A DNA stretch of 15,516 nt from Gammaproteobacteria bacterium (GCA_003514305.1 DORE01000024.1:1-15516); one strand, 5' to 3'. Shown: positions 1 through 8,835, numbered from the stretch's first letter. Numbers and translations: made by a program. Notes: generated by a model from the sequence alone, not told the origin.

Positions 1-1
1 G

Positions 2-1255
2 GTGCTTTGGGACAGCAATGAATTTCCCCAAGCTGCCAGCCTTGACCTTGTAGTCAATGATCGGCCGATTTGGCTCACTCGAGTCGATGGTCACGCAGCG
101 TGGGCAAATTCGCTCGCTATGGAGCTGGCCGGCATCAATGATGGAATGGAAGACCCTGTTGGCGGGCAGATTATCCGCGATGAAAACGGCAAGGCAACCG
201 GTGTATTTGTCGATACCGCCATGGTCTACGTTCGCGAGCAAATCCCGAGCATGTCTTTTGAAGAGGAGAAAATCGCCCTTACCACTGCCCTGAATTCACT
301 GGCGACTTATGGAATCACCAGTGTTCATGATGCAGGAATCGGCAGTAGCACACTCGCAGCATATAAAGAGTTGGTCAGCGAAGCGCCGTTGCCAATTCGC
401 GTGTACGCGATGATTGCGGCCTCCGACCCTCTCTACCAGGACCGCTTGGCAGAAGGTTTCTTTCACAGTGAAGACATGACATTCGCAGTTGAGAGCGTCA
501 AAGTCGTCGCGGATGGAGCCCTCGGTTCCCGCGGCGCCGCTTTGATTGAAGATTATTATGATTCGCCAGGCTATCGCGGTTTATTACGTTATAACGACGA
601 GCGCTTGGAGTACTTAATTCGCGCCGCAATGAATGCGGACTTTCAGGTGGCTACTCACGCCATTGGTGATGATGCCAATATGCGAGTACTGGACAACTAT
701 GAAAGAATGATTGGTGAGACTGATTCCAAAAACCGGCGACATCGAATCGAACACGCTCAAATTTTGCGCTATGAAGACATTCTTCGATTCGCTGAGCTTG
801 ATGTGATACCGTCTATGCAAGCGACTCACGCCACTTCCGACAAAAACATGGCAGAAGACCGACTCGGCCCCGTGCGAATTCAGGGTGCTTATGCTTGGCG
901 CAAACTCCTTGATTCTGGGGCGCGCATTGCCAATGGCTCTGATTTTCCAGTTGAGCACCCAAACCCCTTTTATGGCCTACATGCCTCTGTCACACGACAG
1001 GACCAGCAAAGCAGCCCACCCGGTGGCTGGTACGCCGAGGAGAGCATGACGCTCGAAGAGGCTCTGGCGAGTTTTACGATTGATGCTGCCTACGCGGGGC
1101 ACCAAGAAGCACATCTCGGTACCCTTGAACCAGGCAAAAAAGCCGATTTCATTGTGCTCGACCGAGATATCTTTACCCAGTCCCCCACTCAGCTGTGGCA
1201 AACTCAGGTTCAAGAGACCTGGGTAGATGGTGTGAGAGTCTCTGCACAAAACTAA
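2..1255 (+). CDS. YtcJ-type metal-dependent amidohydrolase, C-terminal part (5' end outside window)
   Basis: This is a zinc-dependent amidohydrolase of the Amidohydrolase_3/YtcJ group, which hydrolyses amide or related C-N bonds in varied small molecules. The visible 417 residues lack the N-terminal His-x-His metal motif and any signal peptide, which should lie upstream, because full family members are usually about 550-600 residues. The GTG at the left edge is therefore probably an internal valine. Visible motifs, numbered from the first full codon, are VDGHAAWANS near 28-37, the SVKVVADGALGSR block at 165-177 with a candidate metal-bridging Lys167, ATHAIGD with His219, HRIEHAQ with His247 and His251, and NGSDFP with Asp314. 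The C-terminus carries the usual LGTLEPGKKADFIVLD segment at 372-387. The gene is followed after 26 bases by the acylase lipoprotein and probably shares its transcript. The substrate cannot be told from sequence; the family call is firm. Confidence 0.9.
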   Translation: MLWDSNEFPQAASLDLVVNDRPIWLTRVDGHAAWANSLAMELAGINDGMEDPVGGQIIRDENGKATGVFVDTAMVYVREQIPSMSFEEEKIALTTALNSLATYGITSVHDAGIGSSTLAAYKELVSEAPLPIRVYAMIAASDPLYQDRLAEGFFHSEDMTFAVESVKVVADGALGSRGAALIEDYYDSPGYRGLLRYNDERLEYLIRAAMNADFQVATHAIGDDANMRVLDNYERMIGETDSKNRRHRIEHAQILRYEDILRFAELDVIPSMQATHATSDKNMAEDRLGPVRIQGAYAWRKLLDSGARIANGSDFPVEHPNPFYGLHASVTRQDQQSSPPGGWYAEESMTLEEALASFTIDAAYAGHQEAHLGTLEPGKKADFIVLDRDIFTQSPTQLWQTQVQETWVDGVRVSAQN

Positions 1256-1271
1256 CGAAAACATTACAGTC

Positions 1272-1276
1272 GGAGG
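1272..1276 (+). promoter_or_regulatory. Ribosome binding site fixing the acylase start
   Basis: The sequence GGAGG lies five bases before the ATG at 1282. The same reading frame stays open upstream to a GTG at 1195 inside the amidohydrolase gene. This strong site, and the lipoprotein signal that begins directly at 1282, decide for the ATG. Confidence 0.7.
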
Positions 1277-1281
1277 CAGTT

Positions 1282-3522
1282 ATGCCGGTAAAAAAGTTCA
1301 TTGCGAACATACTTCTCAGTGTTGCTCTTTTTGGCTGCGGACAGAATGACCGCGACCCGACAGAAAACGTAGCACAGGCTATCACTCCTGCGTCCTTGTT
1401 TTCCGACGAAGAGATTGCGCGCTGGGAAGGCATCACCGACAAGGTCACCATACTCAGGGACACTTGGGGTATCGCTCATATCTATGGCGTCAGCGACGCC
1501 GATACTGTCTTTGGCACGCTCTACGCTCAAGCCGAAGATGACTTCTATCGGCTGGAGACAAACTATATCAACGCCATGGGTCGGCTGGCCGAAGCAGAAG
1601 GAGAAACACAGCTTTACCGGGATCTACGCATGAAGCTGTTTATCGATCCAATTGAGATGCAGGCACAATTTGAAAGCAGCCCTGCATGGCTAAAAGCGCT
1701 GATGGTCGCATTCGCCGATGGTCTGAACTATTACCTGTACACGCATCCTGATGTCGAACCCCGAGTGATCAAAAAATTCGAGCCCTGGATGGCACTTACA
1801 TTCTCGGAAGGAAGCATTGGTGGCGATATCGAGCGGGTAAATATCAGCCAACTGAAAGATTTCTATGATCCGACATCCATGGTCGCCGTGGCAAAAGACT
1901 CTTTTGACGAAGAGCCAAGAGGGTCGAATGGCTTTTCGATTGCACCTAAAAATACGGTAAACGGGAACGCGCTGTTTCTAATCAACCCTCACACCTCATT
2001 TTTCTTTCGTTCAGAATTGCATATGGTAAGCGAGGAAGGATTGAATGCCTACGGCGCAGTTACCTGGGGTCAATTTTTCATTTACCAGGGTTTTAATGAG
2101 AATACCGGATGGATGCACACTTCCAGCAGAGCCGATGCGATCGATGAATACCTCGAGACCATCGTCCAGCAGGATGACGGCTACTACTATCAGTACGGAG
2201 ATGAGCTGCGGCGCCTCGAGGAGAAGCTTATAAGCCTTCCCTTTCGTGACGGGGATGCCATATCGGAAATCGAAGTCACTGCCTATTACTCCCATCACGG
2301 GCCGATCATTCGGGAAGATGATGGGAAATGGGTATCCATCAGCCTGATGCAGGAGCCTGTTAAAGCTCTGTCTCAATCCTATGGAAGAACGAAATCCGAC
2401 AACTATGAAGATTTTGCCGCTACCATGGAGTTGCGCACCAATTCTTCCAACAACACAGTGTATGCAGACAGTGATGGGAACATCGCCTACTGGCATGGCA
2501 ATTTCATTCCCAAAAGAGACCCCACCTTCGATTGGAACAGTCCGCTTGATGGCAGTAATCCGGCAACCGACTGGGGGGCTCTTCACGCCGTCAGTGAAAT
2601 GATCACTGTATTCAATCCGGACAGTGGCTGGATTCAAAACACAAACAACACTCCGTTCAACGCCGCGGGTCCCAGCAGCAGTCCGGAACCTGCTGATTAC
2701 CCCGCATACATGGCGAATTATCCGGAGAATCCGCGAGGTGTCCATGCCGTGAGGGTCCTGCAGGGCAAGGATGACTTTACGCTCGATTCATTAATCGAGG
2801 CAGCTTATGACCCCGCTTTGCCGTATTTTGATGATCTGATTCCAAGACTCCTGCGCATCGTCGATGAAGACGGAAACGCCGCCCAATCGCAGAGCCCAGT
2901 CACCGGGGAGGTTATCGACTATATTGATTTGCTCAGAGGCTGGGACAGGAATTTTGGCGTAGATTCGGCTGAGACTTCACTGGCCGTTTATTGGGCTGAA
3001 GCGCTAATGGAAATGGTCCGGGTGGATGCAGCGGCGAAGGACATCAATATTTATGACTATATGGTCAATAATGCGACGACGACTCAGCTTCTTGGCGCAC
3101 TGAGCCAGGCGGTCGAGACACTCTCTCAGGATTTTGGTTCGTGGCAGGTCCGATGGGGCGATATTAATCGCTATCAACGCATCACCGGCGATCTCGTGCA
3201 GAATTTTGACGACAATGCGCCAAGCGTTCCGGTCGGTTTCGCCTCAGGTAGATGGGGAGCACTGGCTTCATTCGGCGCGCGCACCTATCCGGGCACCCGG
3301 CGAATGTATGGCACCAGTGGCAACAGTTTTGTCGCGGCCGTAGAGTTTGGCCAGCCTTTACGAGCCAAAGCCATCACGGTTGGCGGCTTGCAGAGCGACC
3401 CCGAATCTCCTCATTTCGACGATCAGGCAGAAATGTATGCGAATGGCGAGTTCCGCGATGTCTTGTTCTATCGCGACGACATCGAAGCCAATCTTGAGCG
3501 GGAATACCGCCCCGGGAATTAA
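1282..3522 (+). CDS. Penicillin acylase-family (Ntn hydrolase) lipoprotein
   Basis: The 746-residue precursor belongs to the penicillin amidase/acyl-homoserine-lactone acylase family. These N-terminal-nucleophile hydrolases cut themselves into two chains and cleave N-acyl amides. The N-terminus is a lipoprotein signal with lipobox LFGC and Cys19, so the enzyme is probably membrane-anchored in the periplasm. An alpha-chain motif ILRDTWGIAHIYG lies near residues 57-69. The predicted autocleavage point is in PRGSNGF, where Ser215 would be the nucleophile of the beta chain. Further family segments are the YADSDGNIAYWHGNF region and the NTNNTPFN region in the beta chain. It starts 26 bases after the amidohydrolase and ends 29 bases before an aminotransferase, consistent with one operon. 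Penicillin itself need not be the substrate; N-acyl amino acids, acyl-homoserine lactones or cyclic amides are equally possible. Confidence 0.9.
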   Translation: MPVKKFIANILLSVALFGCGQNDRDPTENVAQAITPASLFSDEEIARWEGITDKVTILRDTWGIAHIYGVSDADTVFGTLYAQAEDDFYRLETNYINAMGRLAEAEGETQLYRDLRMKLFIDPIEMQAQFESSPAWLKALMVAFADGLNYYLYTHPDVEPRVIKKFEPWMALTFSEGSIGGDIERVNISQLKDFYDPTSMVAVAKDSFDEEPRGSNGFSIAPKNTVNGNALFLINPHTSFFFRSELHMVSEEGLNAYGAVTWGQFFIYQGFNENTGWMHTSSRADAIDEYLETIVQQDDGYYYQYGDELRRLEEKLISLPFRDGDAISEIEVTAYYSHHGPIIREDDGKWVSISLMQEPVKALSQSYGRTKSDNYEDFAATMELRTNSSNNTVYADSDGNIAYWHGNFIPKRDPTFDWNSPLDGSNPATDWGALHAVSEMITVFNPDSGWIQNTNNTPFNAAGPSSSPEPADYPAYMANYPENPRGVHAVRVLQGKDDFTLDSLIEAAYDPALPYFDDLIPRLLRIVDEDGNAAQSQSPVTGEVIDYIDLLRGWDRNFGVDSAETSLAVYWAEALMEMVRVDAAAKDINIYDYMVNNATTTQLLGALSQAVETLSQDFGSWQVRWGDINRYQRITGDLVQNFDDNAPSVPVGFASGRWGALASFGARTYPGTRRMYGTSGNSFVAAVEFGQPLRAKAITVGGLQSDPESPHFDDQAEMYANGEFRDVLFYRDDIEANLEREYRPGN

Positions 3523-3551
3523 GGGCCTCCACCTAGAGCTTCAGTAGATTC

Positions 3552-4730
3552 ATGAGTATTGACAGAACATATCAGCCCGGCCGGCATTTTCTGCAAATCC
3601 CAGGGCCCTCCAATGTTCCGGAAAGTGTGCTCAGAGCCATGGCTCAGCCGGTCATTGATCATCGTGGTCCTGATTTTCCGGCGCTGACCTTCAGATTACT
3701 TGAAAAGCTTGCGCCCGTATTCAACACTGAAGATTCTATTTTTATCTATCCTGCATCCGGTACCGGGGGATGGGAATGCGCCCTGCTTAATTGCCTGTCT
3801 CCCGGAGACAAAGTACTTGCCTTTGAAACCGGACACTTTGCCACCCTTTGGAAAGAGGTCGCCGAAAAGCTGGGACTACATATCTTATGGATACCCGGAG
3901 ACTGGCGCCATGGGGTTGACCCGTCAGTCGTGGAAGAAAAGCTGTCAGAGGATAGCAAGCATGAAATACGGGCACTTCTGGCCGTCCACACGGAAACGTC
4001 AACCGGTGTCACTAGTCGAATCAGCGATATCAGGCACGCGATAGACAAAGTAAGGCATCCTGCTTTACTCATGGTAGACGCCGTCTCATCTCTCGCTTGC
4101 ACAGAGTTCCTGCATGATGACTGGGGTGTGGATGTAACGGTCAGCGCATCACAAAAAGGGCTCATGCTGCCCCCGGGATTGAGCTTTAATGCAGTCAGCG
4201 AGCAAGCGCTAGCGCGCTCCAGAGCGAATCAGAGCCGCCATTCTTACTGGCAGTGGGAAGCCATGGAGATCAACAATGCCAAGGGTTATTTTCCCTATAC
4301 ACCCAGCACCAATCTTCTATACGGCCTGGATGAAGCATTAAATTTGTTGCTTGCTGAGGGGCTCGACAAGGTGTTTGCACGTCACTCACGTTTGGCCACC
4401 GCCACCCGAGCGGCAGTCAATGCCTGGGGTCTGGAAAATGTCTGTATGAATTCAGATGAATATTGCAATTCGACAACAGCAGTCTTCGTGCCCGAAGGCT
4501 TCGATTCAGATGAGTTAAGAAAAGTCATACGAGAGCGGTTCAACATGTCGCTGGGAACCGGTCTGGGCAAGCTGAAAAACAGGATCTTCCGCATTGGCCA
4601 TATTGGCGACTTCAATGAACTGATGCTCATGGGCGCGCTGAGTGGTGTAGAAATGGGGCTGAGAATTGCAGATTTTCCCCATAAAGCAGGAGGCGTTGAG
4701 AGCGCCATGGCTGCGCTCAGCAAAAACTAG
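3552..4730 (+). CDS. Class V aminotransferase, serine-glyoxylate type
   Basis: This 392-residue PLP enzyme matches the serine-glyoxylate/alanine-glyoxylate aminotransferase group, which moves the amino group of serine, alanine or a relative to glyoxylate. Seen in order are the N-terminal QIPGPSNVPESVL segment (15-27), DHRGPDF at 36-42, the ASGTGGWE PLP-phosphate loop at 68-75, HTETSTGV at 146-153, the MVDAVSS strand with the cofactor Asp175, and SASQKG with the Schiff-base Lys202. The substrate carboxylate-binding FRIGHIG holds Arg347. The length is normal. It sits between the acylase lipoprotein and a GntP permease, all on the same strand with gaps of 29 and 41 bases. No good Shine-Dalgarno is seen before its ATG, so translation may rely on the preceding gene. 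Ureidoglycine-glyoxylate aminotransferase (PucG-like) is an alternative; no purine-pathway gene is visible to support it. Confidence 0.85.
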   Translation: MSIDRTYQPGRHFLQIPGPSNVPESVLRAMAQPVIDHRGPDFPALTFRLLEKLAPVFNTEDSIFIYPASGTGGWECALLNCLSPGDKVLAFETGHFATLWKEVAEKLGLHILWIPGDWRHGVDPSVVEEKLSEDSKHEIRALLAVHTETSTGVTSRISDIRHAIDKVRHPALLMVDAVSSLACTEFLHDDWGVDVTVSASQKGLMLPPGLSFNAVSEQALARSRANQSRHSYWQWEAMEINNAKGYFPYTPSTNLLYGLDEALNLLLAEGLDKVFARHSRLATATRAAVNAWGLENVCMNSDEYCNSTTAVFVPEGFDSDELRKVIRERFNMSLGTGLGKLKNRIFRIGHIGDFNELMLMGALSGVEMGLRIADFPHKAGGVESAMAALSKN

Positions 4731-4771
4731 ATATTTCTTAATAATACTAATAAAAATCACTGGAGATCGTC

Positions 4772-6145
4772 ATGGATTCTGCCTCCGCGGTCAATACCAG
4801 CGCCGCCATCTCATTGTTGGGCTTCGGTGCGATCATCTTTCTGCTGTTGTTTCTAATCGCCAGATGGAGGTGGCACGTTTTCTTCGCTCTTCTCATCCCG
4901 ATACTCCTTTTCGGCATCTTACCAGGAATCCAGCAGAACAACTTTATTGACGCGTTTGAAAGCGGTTTTGGTAACACCTTGGGCTCGATTGGTGTCGTGA
5001 TAGTGCTCGGTTCAATCATTGCTGAAGCCCTTAAACACACAGGTGCAATTCAGGTCATCACTCGTTCGATGGTTAATCTGGTCGGCACCCAGAGGATGCC
5101 GCTGGCCCTCACTCTCACTGGGTTTGTTATCGGCATCGCAATTTTCTCCGATGTGGCCTATGTAATTCTGAATCCGCTCGTTCACTCGGCAGCCAAAACT
5201 ATGGGGGTAAGTATTGCGTTAATGTCCACCGGATTGGTTGGCGCCCTGCAATTAACCCATGCAATCGTGCCACCGACTCCTGGGCCACTTGCTGCTGCGG
5301 CGCTGGTCGGCGCTGACATTGGAAAGACCATAATCTTCGGCAGCATCGCATGTCTGCTTGGCTCTCTTGCTTGCTGGGCCTGGGGGACACTGTTTGCCGG
5401 TCCGCGTGTCAGCACACCACCGAGCGATGAATTTGAAGGCATCACAGTGAATGATCTTGACCAAAATGGCCCGCAAGAGTTGCCGAGCACATTGAGCTCC
5501 TACTTACCAATAGCTGTTCCCATCCTTTTGATAGGCGCTCAGAGCGTCGTGACGCTGACACTGGCGGAGGGACATATATTGCGTGTGGTATTCCTGTATC
5601 TAGGATGGCCAGTTATGGCCCTGTCCTTGGGAGCATGGTTGGCATTTCGTAATATTAAGAACCCGAAAGATCGAGAGAATGCCAAAGATGCCTGGGTAGA
5701 AGCTGCCCTTAAAACCTCTGCCATGATTCTCGTGGTAACGGGCCTTGGAGGGTCGCTCAGTGCGATTCTGAGAGGGACGCCAGCGGTAGACTTTATCGCC
5801 GCATTCTTCAGTGACTCCGCGCTGCCAGCAATTTTATTGCCTTTCGTCATTGGTATCATTGGAAATATGATTACCGGTTCAACAACCGTAGGGGTCATCA
5901 CCGCTGCATCGCTGGTCTCTCCAATGCTCTGCAATCTCGCCCTCTCACCGGAAGCAGCCATGCTCGCGGGAGCGAGTGGTTCTGTGATCATCAAGTACAT
6001 GAACAGCAGCTATTTTTGGGTCTGTACGTCTCTTTCGAAACTTAGTGTGACTGACGCAGTGTTCAGCTATGGCGGAGCAACTTTTGTAGGAGGCATAGTC
6101 TCCTTCATCACGGTGTGCTCAATGTGGAGACTCGGGCTAATCTAG
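4772..6145 (+). CDS. GntP-family organic acid:H+ symporter
   Basis: This inner-membrane permease has 457 residues, the usual length of the gluconate/glycerate/D-serine transporter family GntP. The protein is hydrophobic throughout with about twelve likely membrane segments. Family landmarks are the GFGNTLGSIG stretch at 65-74, the FSDVAYVILNPLV region near 125-137, the LTHAIVPPTPGP loop at 161-172, and the GSTTVGVITAASL segment near the C-terminus. A GGAG ribosome binding site lies seven bases before the ATG. The gene follows the serine-glyoxylate-type aminotransferase by 41 A+T-rich bases, so it probably closes that operon. The neighbour suggests a hydroxy acid or amino acid substrate such as glycerate or D-serine, but GntP specificity cannot be read from motifs. 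The next gene is convergent, about 210 bases away; the gap holds no clear intrinsic terminator or small gene. Confidence 0.9.
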   Translation: MDSASAVNTSAAISLLGFGAIIFLLLFLIARWRWHVFFALLIPILLFGILPGIQQNNFIDAFESGFGNTLGSIGVVIVLGSIIAEALKHTGAIQVITRSMVNLVGTQRMPLALTLTGFVIGIAIFSDVAYVILNPLVHSAAKTMGVSIALMSTGLVGALQLTHAIVPPTPGPLAAAALVGADIGKTIIFGSIACLLGSLACWAWGTLFAGPRVSTPPSDEFEGITVNDLDQNGPQELPSTLSSYLPIAVPILLIGAQSVVTLTLAEGHILRVVFLYLGWPVMALSLGAWLAFRNIKNPKDRENAKDAWVEAALKTSAMILVVTGLGGSLSAILRGTPAVDFIAAFFSDSALPAILLPFVIGIIGNMITGSTTVGVITAASLVSPMLCNLALSPEAAMLAGASGSVIIKYMNSSYFWVCTSLSKLSVTDAVFSYGGATFVGGIVSFITVCSMWRLGLI

Positions 6146-6355
6146 CGGTTAGGAACGAGATCGAGGCGTCGTTGCTGGACCTGCCCCGGCTGAGGGCATC
6201 AAACAAGAGTTCGCCGCGAAGGTTTTTTCGTAAACGATGCTGTAGAGTACTTAGCGAATCATTGATCAAAGCTGTTTCACGGGATATCGATCGCTGACTT
6301 AAGTGAATTTTTTGTCGACTCTATTCAAGGCGCGAGCAAAGTATTCTCGATGCGT

Positions 6356-6847
6356 CTATAGCCTTTGCCAGGTGAGGGTAGCAGTCGTGCGGCCTTCATT
6401 GTTCTTTAACGAGAGTCTCAAAAGGTCCCCTTCAAATTCATAAAAGCGGACGTTATCTCCCCCAACCCAACTGGGCATCAGGGGCGAGCCTTCCACATGG
6501 TGGGTCACAATTTTCCTTTCGTCGTCTATCGTGACCTTGCCCCAATAGGCAAAACCTCCGGTCAGAGTGCTACCAACCTCGCGTTCACGCTCTGGCAGGC
6601 CGCTTGGCATCCCTAAACCTGTCATATTTCCCGCCCCGTCGTAACTGAGTCTGCCAACATATTCCATATCGACTGCCGGCCCGGCTTCGGGAAATATTAC
6701 ATAACTGACTAGTGCGTAGTCACCGACAAAACGCTCAGCATCTGTTTGGGTCTGACCTGCAGCAGTCGTAGGCAATGCAGAAATAAAAAAGATCAAAACA
6801 CTATTACATGCAGGGGAGAACCAACTGAACATCGCGACTGCTTTCAT
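6356..6847 (-). CDS. Exported lipocalin-like small protein
   Basis: This 163-residue protein has a probable signal peptide over about residues 1-30, with a hydrophobic core (SVLIFFISALPTTAA) followed by GQTQ. The mature part reads as one small beta-barrel: VGDYALVSYV at 41-50, the GRLSYDGAGNMTG turn at 65-77, and a final LTWQRL strand. This pattern resembles the lipocalin-like (Lipocalin_5 type) family, found in many bacteria without a fixed function. It starts 12 bases after the stop of gamma-glutamyltranspeptidase, and the gap contains a strong GGAGGG ribosome binding site, so the two are almost surely co-transcribed and act in the same compartment. A role in binding a substrate or product of the transpeptidase is conceivable but only inferred. 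The gene call is firm; the family call is moderate. Confidence 0.75.
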   Translation of the reverse strand: MKAVAMFSWFSPACNSVLIFFISALPTTAAGQTQTDAERFVGDYALVSYVIFPEAGPAVDMEYVGRLSYDGAGNMTGLGMPSGLPEREREVGSTLTGGFAYWGKVTIDDERKIVTHHVEGSPLMPSWVGGDNVRFYEFEGDLLRLSLKNNEGRTTATLTWQRL

Positions 6848-6859
6848 GTTCCCTCCAGC

Positions 6860-8599
6860 TCAGTAGCCCACCGCCCCACCATCTCCGCGCCGTGAATCAG
6901 CGGCGCCCAGGAACAAGCCTTGGTCACGATCATAGTAGACACCCATCGCAGCCCCTTGAGAGCTGCGCTCTCTGATCTGGTGTCCACGATTTTGATAGCT
7001 CATTAAGGTGTCGGCAGAAAACGCGTTGGATTCGACACTGGTGACGTCGGGCAGCCACTGATGATGAATTCTTCCTGCCTCAATGGCCTCTGCAATATTA
7101 AATCCATGGTCAATCACATTAAGAATTACCTGCATCGTGGTGTTAATAATGGTCTTGCCTCCTGGACTACCGACTGCAAATAGTGGCTTGCCGTCGCGTG
7201 CAACGATAGTCGGCGTCATACTCGATAGAGGCCGCTTTTCGGCAGCGACCAGATTCGGCGCTGTTCCAATCTGACCGCGCAGATTGGTCACCCCCGGCAC
7301 CGCGTTGAAATCACCAAGCTCGTTGTTCAGCAGGTATCCCCCACCCGCAACGGTGATCGCGGAACCATAGCCAAATTCCAGTGTATAAGTAAGGCTGACC
7401 ATGTTGCCATCTTTGTCTACCACTGAAAAATGAGTGGTTTCTTCCGATTCATAGACCTGAGCAAAAAATTCAGGGCTGCTTTCTGATTTTTGAGTCATAT
7501 CAATAGAGGCACGCAATCCATTCGCGTAGCCTTTATCCAACAAACGATCAAGGGGCATAGACTCGTTGAAGTCCGGATCACCGAGATGCTGCGCTCGATC
7601 GGAGTAAGCCCTGCGCATGGACTCTGTCAGGACATGCAAATAATCCGCAGAGTTGTGTCCCATTGTAGCCAGGTCGAAGCCTTCCAAAATGTTAAGCATT
7701 TGGACAATCCCTACACCACCGGAACTAGGAGGTGGCATACTGACAATGTCGTGCCCCCGATACTCGCCACGAATCGGCGCTCTTTCTTTGGCCTTGTAAG
7801 CGGCAAGATCACTCTCTGTGATCAGCCCGCCAATTTCCGCCATAAAATCAGCAAGCCGCTCCGCATTCTCTCCCCGGTAAAAGCCATCTGCACCATGATC
7901 TCTAATCAGTTCCAACGTATGCGCCAAATCGGGTTGCGACCAGATATCGTTCAAGTTGTAGAAAGAGCCATCTGCCTTGAAGAATTTTCGTGCGGAAGAC
8001 GGATACTGACGCAAGCGACTGGCACTTCTTTCAAATCCCGTTTTAAGGGAGAAGTTGATTGGAATTCCATTGCGAGCGAGTTCCACGGCGGGCTGCACCA
8101 AGTCCGACCAGGCCATCGATCCCAAACGCTGATGCGCGAGGAAAAGTCCTGAAACAGTGCCCGGCACACCTACCGCCAGGGGGCCGAAATGATTTGAGTT
8201 GTTCGCTACGGTGCCGTCGAGACCGAGGTACATGCGCTCGGTTGCCGCCATTGGCGCTTTCTCGCGGAAATCAAAAGTCGTTGCCGTGCCATCATCTCCG
8301 TGATAAACCAGGAAACCACCACCGCCGATGTTTCCAGCTGAGGGCCATGTCACGGCCAACGCGAACGCCGTCGCGACAGCAGCATCCACCGCATTACCGC
8401 CTGCCTGAAGCGTCTTGGCTCCCACTTCTGATGCCAGCATGGATGCGCTACTGACCATGCCGTTCTTTGCATAAACGGGAGTACGACCTCCTGCTGCGGA
8501 GGACGGATGAATCACTGATACGCTGCAAATCAATATGAAGGCAAGCGAACCGACCGAAATCTTTCGAAGTGTCCTTGTAGCCAAAATGAACATACGCAT
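6860..8599 (-). CDS. ggt: Gamma-glutamyltranspeptidase precursor
   Basis: This 579-residue Ntn hydrolase cleaves the gamma-glutamyl bond of glutathione and gamma-glutamyl amides, releasing glutamate or transferring the gamma-glutamyl group in the periplasm. A signal peptide covers about residues 1-36. The large chain has the GGNAVDAAVATAFAL block at 67-81, a GNIGGGGF loop at 89-96, and the glutamate-binding DFREKAP at 110-116. The self-processing site is ETTHFSVVDKDGN, where Thr388 would become the N-terminal nucleophile of the small chain. PLSSMTPT at 457-464 and the GSPGG oxyanion loop at 477-481 follow. The length is typical of bacterial enzymes. ATG codons at 8599 and 8593 are both possible starts, with only a weak ribosome binding site. 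The lipocalin-like gene follows 12 bases later. The upstream region holds a motif shared with the 11515 gene. Confidence 0.95.
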   Translation of the reverse strand: MRMFILATRTLRKISVGSLAFILICSVSVIHPSSAAGGRTPVYAKNGMVSSASMLASEVGAKTLQAGGNAVDAAVATAFALAVTWPSAGNIGGGGFLVYHGDDGTATTFDFREKAPMAATERMYLGLDGTVANNSNHFGPLAVGVPGTVSGLFLAHQRLGSMAWSDLVQPAVELARNGIPINFSLKTGFERSASRLRQYPSSARKFFKADGSFYNLNDIWSQPDLAHTLELIRDHGADGFYRGENAERLADFMAEIGGLITESDLAAYKAKERAPIRGEYRGHDIVSMPPPSSGGVGIVQMLNILEGFDLATMGHNSADYLHVLTESMRRAYSDRAQHLGDPDFNESMPLDRLLDKGYANGLRASIDMTQKSESSPEFFAQVYESEETTHFSVVDKDGNMVSLTYTLEFGYGSAITVAGGGYLLNNELGDFNAVPGVTNLRGQIGTAPNLVAAEKRPLSSMTPTIVARDGKPLFAVGSPGGKTIINTTMQVILNVIDHGFNIAEAIEAGRIHHQWLPDVTSVESNAFSADTLMSYQNRGHQIRERSSQGAAMGVYYDRDQGLFLGAADSRRGDGGAVGY

Positions 8600-8636
8600 A
8601 ATTAACTCAATTAAATCAACATTTTATAGATATAAT

Positions 8637-8658
8637 ACTTTGTCGGAAAACTGCGACA
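8637..8658. promoter_or_regulatory. Candidate operator and promoter element upstream of ggt
   Basis: ACTTTGTCGGA occupies 8637-8647. Its TGTCG (8641-8645) forms an inverted repeat with CGACA at 8654-8658 across an eight-base spacer. On the minus strand, -10-like boxes TATTAT (8637 to 8632) and TATATC (8634 to 8629) adjoin it. Nearly the same eleven bases occur at 11560-11570 before another minus-strand operon, at a comparable distance from the start codon (38 and 45 bases). A regulator binding site is inferred; which protein binds is unknown. Confidence 0.4.
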
Positions 8659-8729
8659 TGCTAGTGTAAGTCAGTGATCCGACTTGATCAAACTCATCAT
8701 TGTCAAAGCACTCAGCGTAATGCTAAATT

Positions 8730-8747
8730 TCCGACGCTCGATCCGAC
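8730..8747. repeat. Short TCCGAC direct repeats in the ggt/deiodinase divergent region
   Basis: TCCGAC occurs at 8730-8735 and 8742-8747, exactly 12 bases apart, about one and a fifth helical turns. A further copy lies at 8678-8683 and a reverse copy at 8642-8647, making four in about 105 bases of the 236-base divergent gap. This could be a repeated regulator site serving the plus-strand gene at 8836, ggt, or both. It is short, so chance is not excluded. Confidence 0.3.
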
Positions 8748-8835
8748 GACTTGCTTACGCTCTGCCTCTTTTCATCTCAAAACTCCAGATGGCACCAATA
8801 AAGGTGTCAACTAGCACTAAAAAGAAAAAGCCGAA

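Noticed and set aside
1195..1281. Upstream GTG start for the acylase, overlapping the amidohydrolase.
   Set aside because: It would put 29 unlikely residues before a perfect lipoprotein signal, and a strong GGAGG sits before the ATG at 1282.
2011..2745. Long antisense open frame (244 codons) inside the acylase gene.
   Set aside because: The acylase frame has clear family motifs across the same bases; the antisense product shows no recognisable pattern and no ribosome site.
6146..6355. Possible terminator or small gene between the permease and the lipocalin-like gene.
   Set aside because: Only weak repeats are present (AACGA/TCGTT, and TTCG-CCG-CGAA near a T-run), and the one short frame there has no ribosome site. 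Nothing reaches the level of a feature.
7490..8152. Plus-strand open frame of 220 codons opposite ggt.
   Set aside because: It lies wholly within the well-supported gamma-glutamyltranspeptidase gene and its product has no family features.
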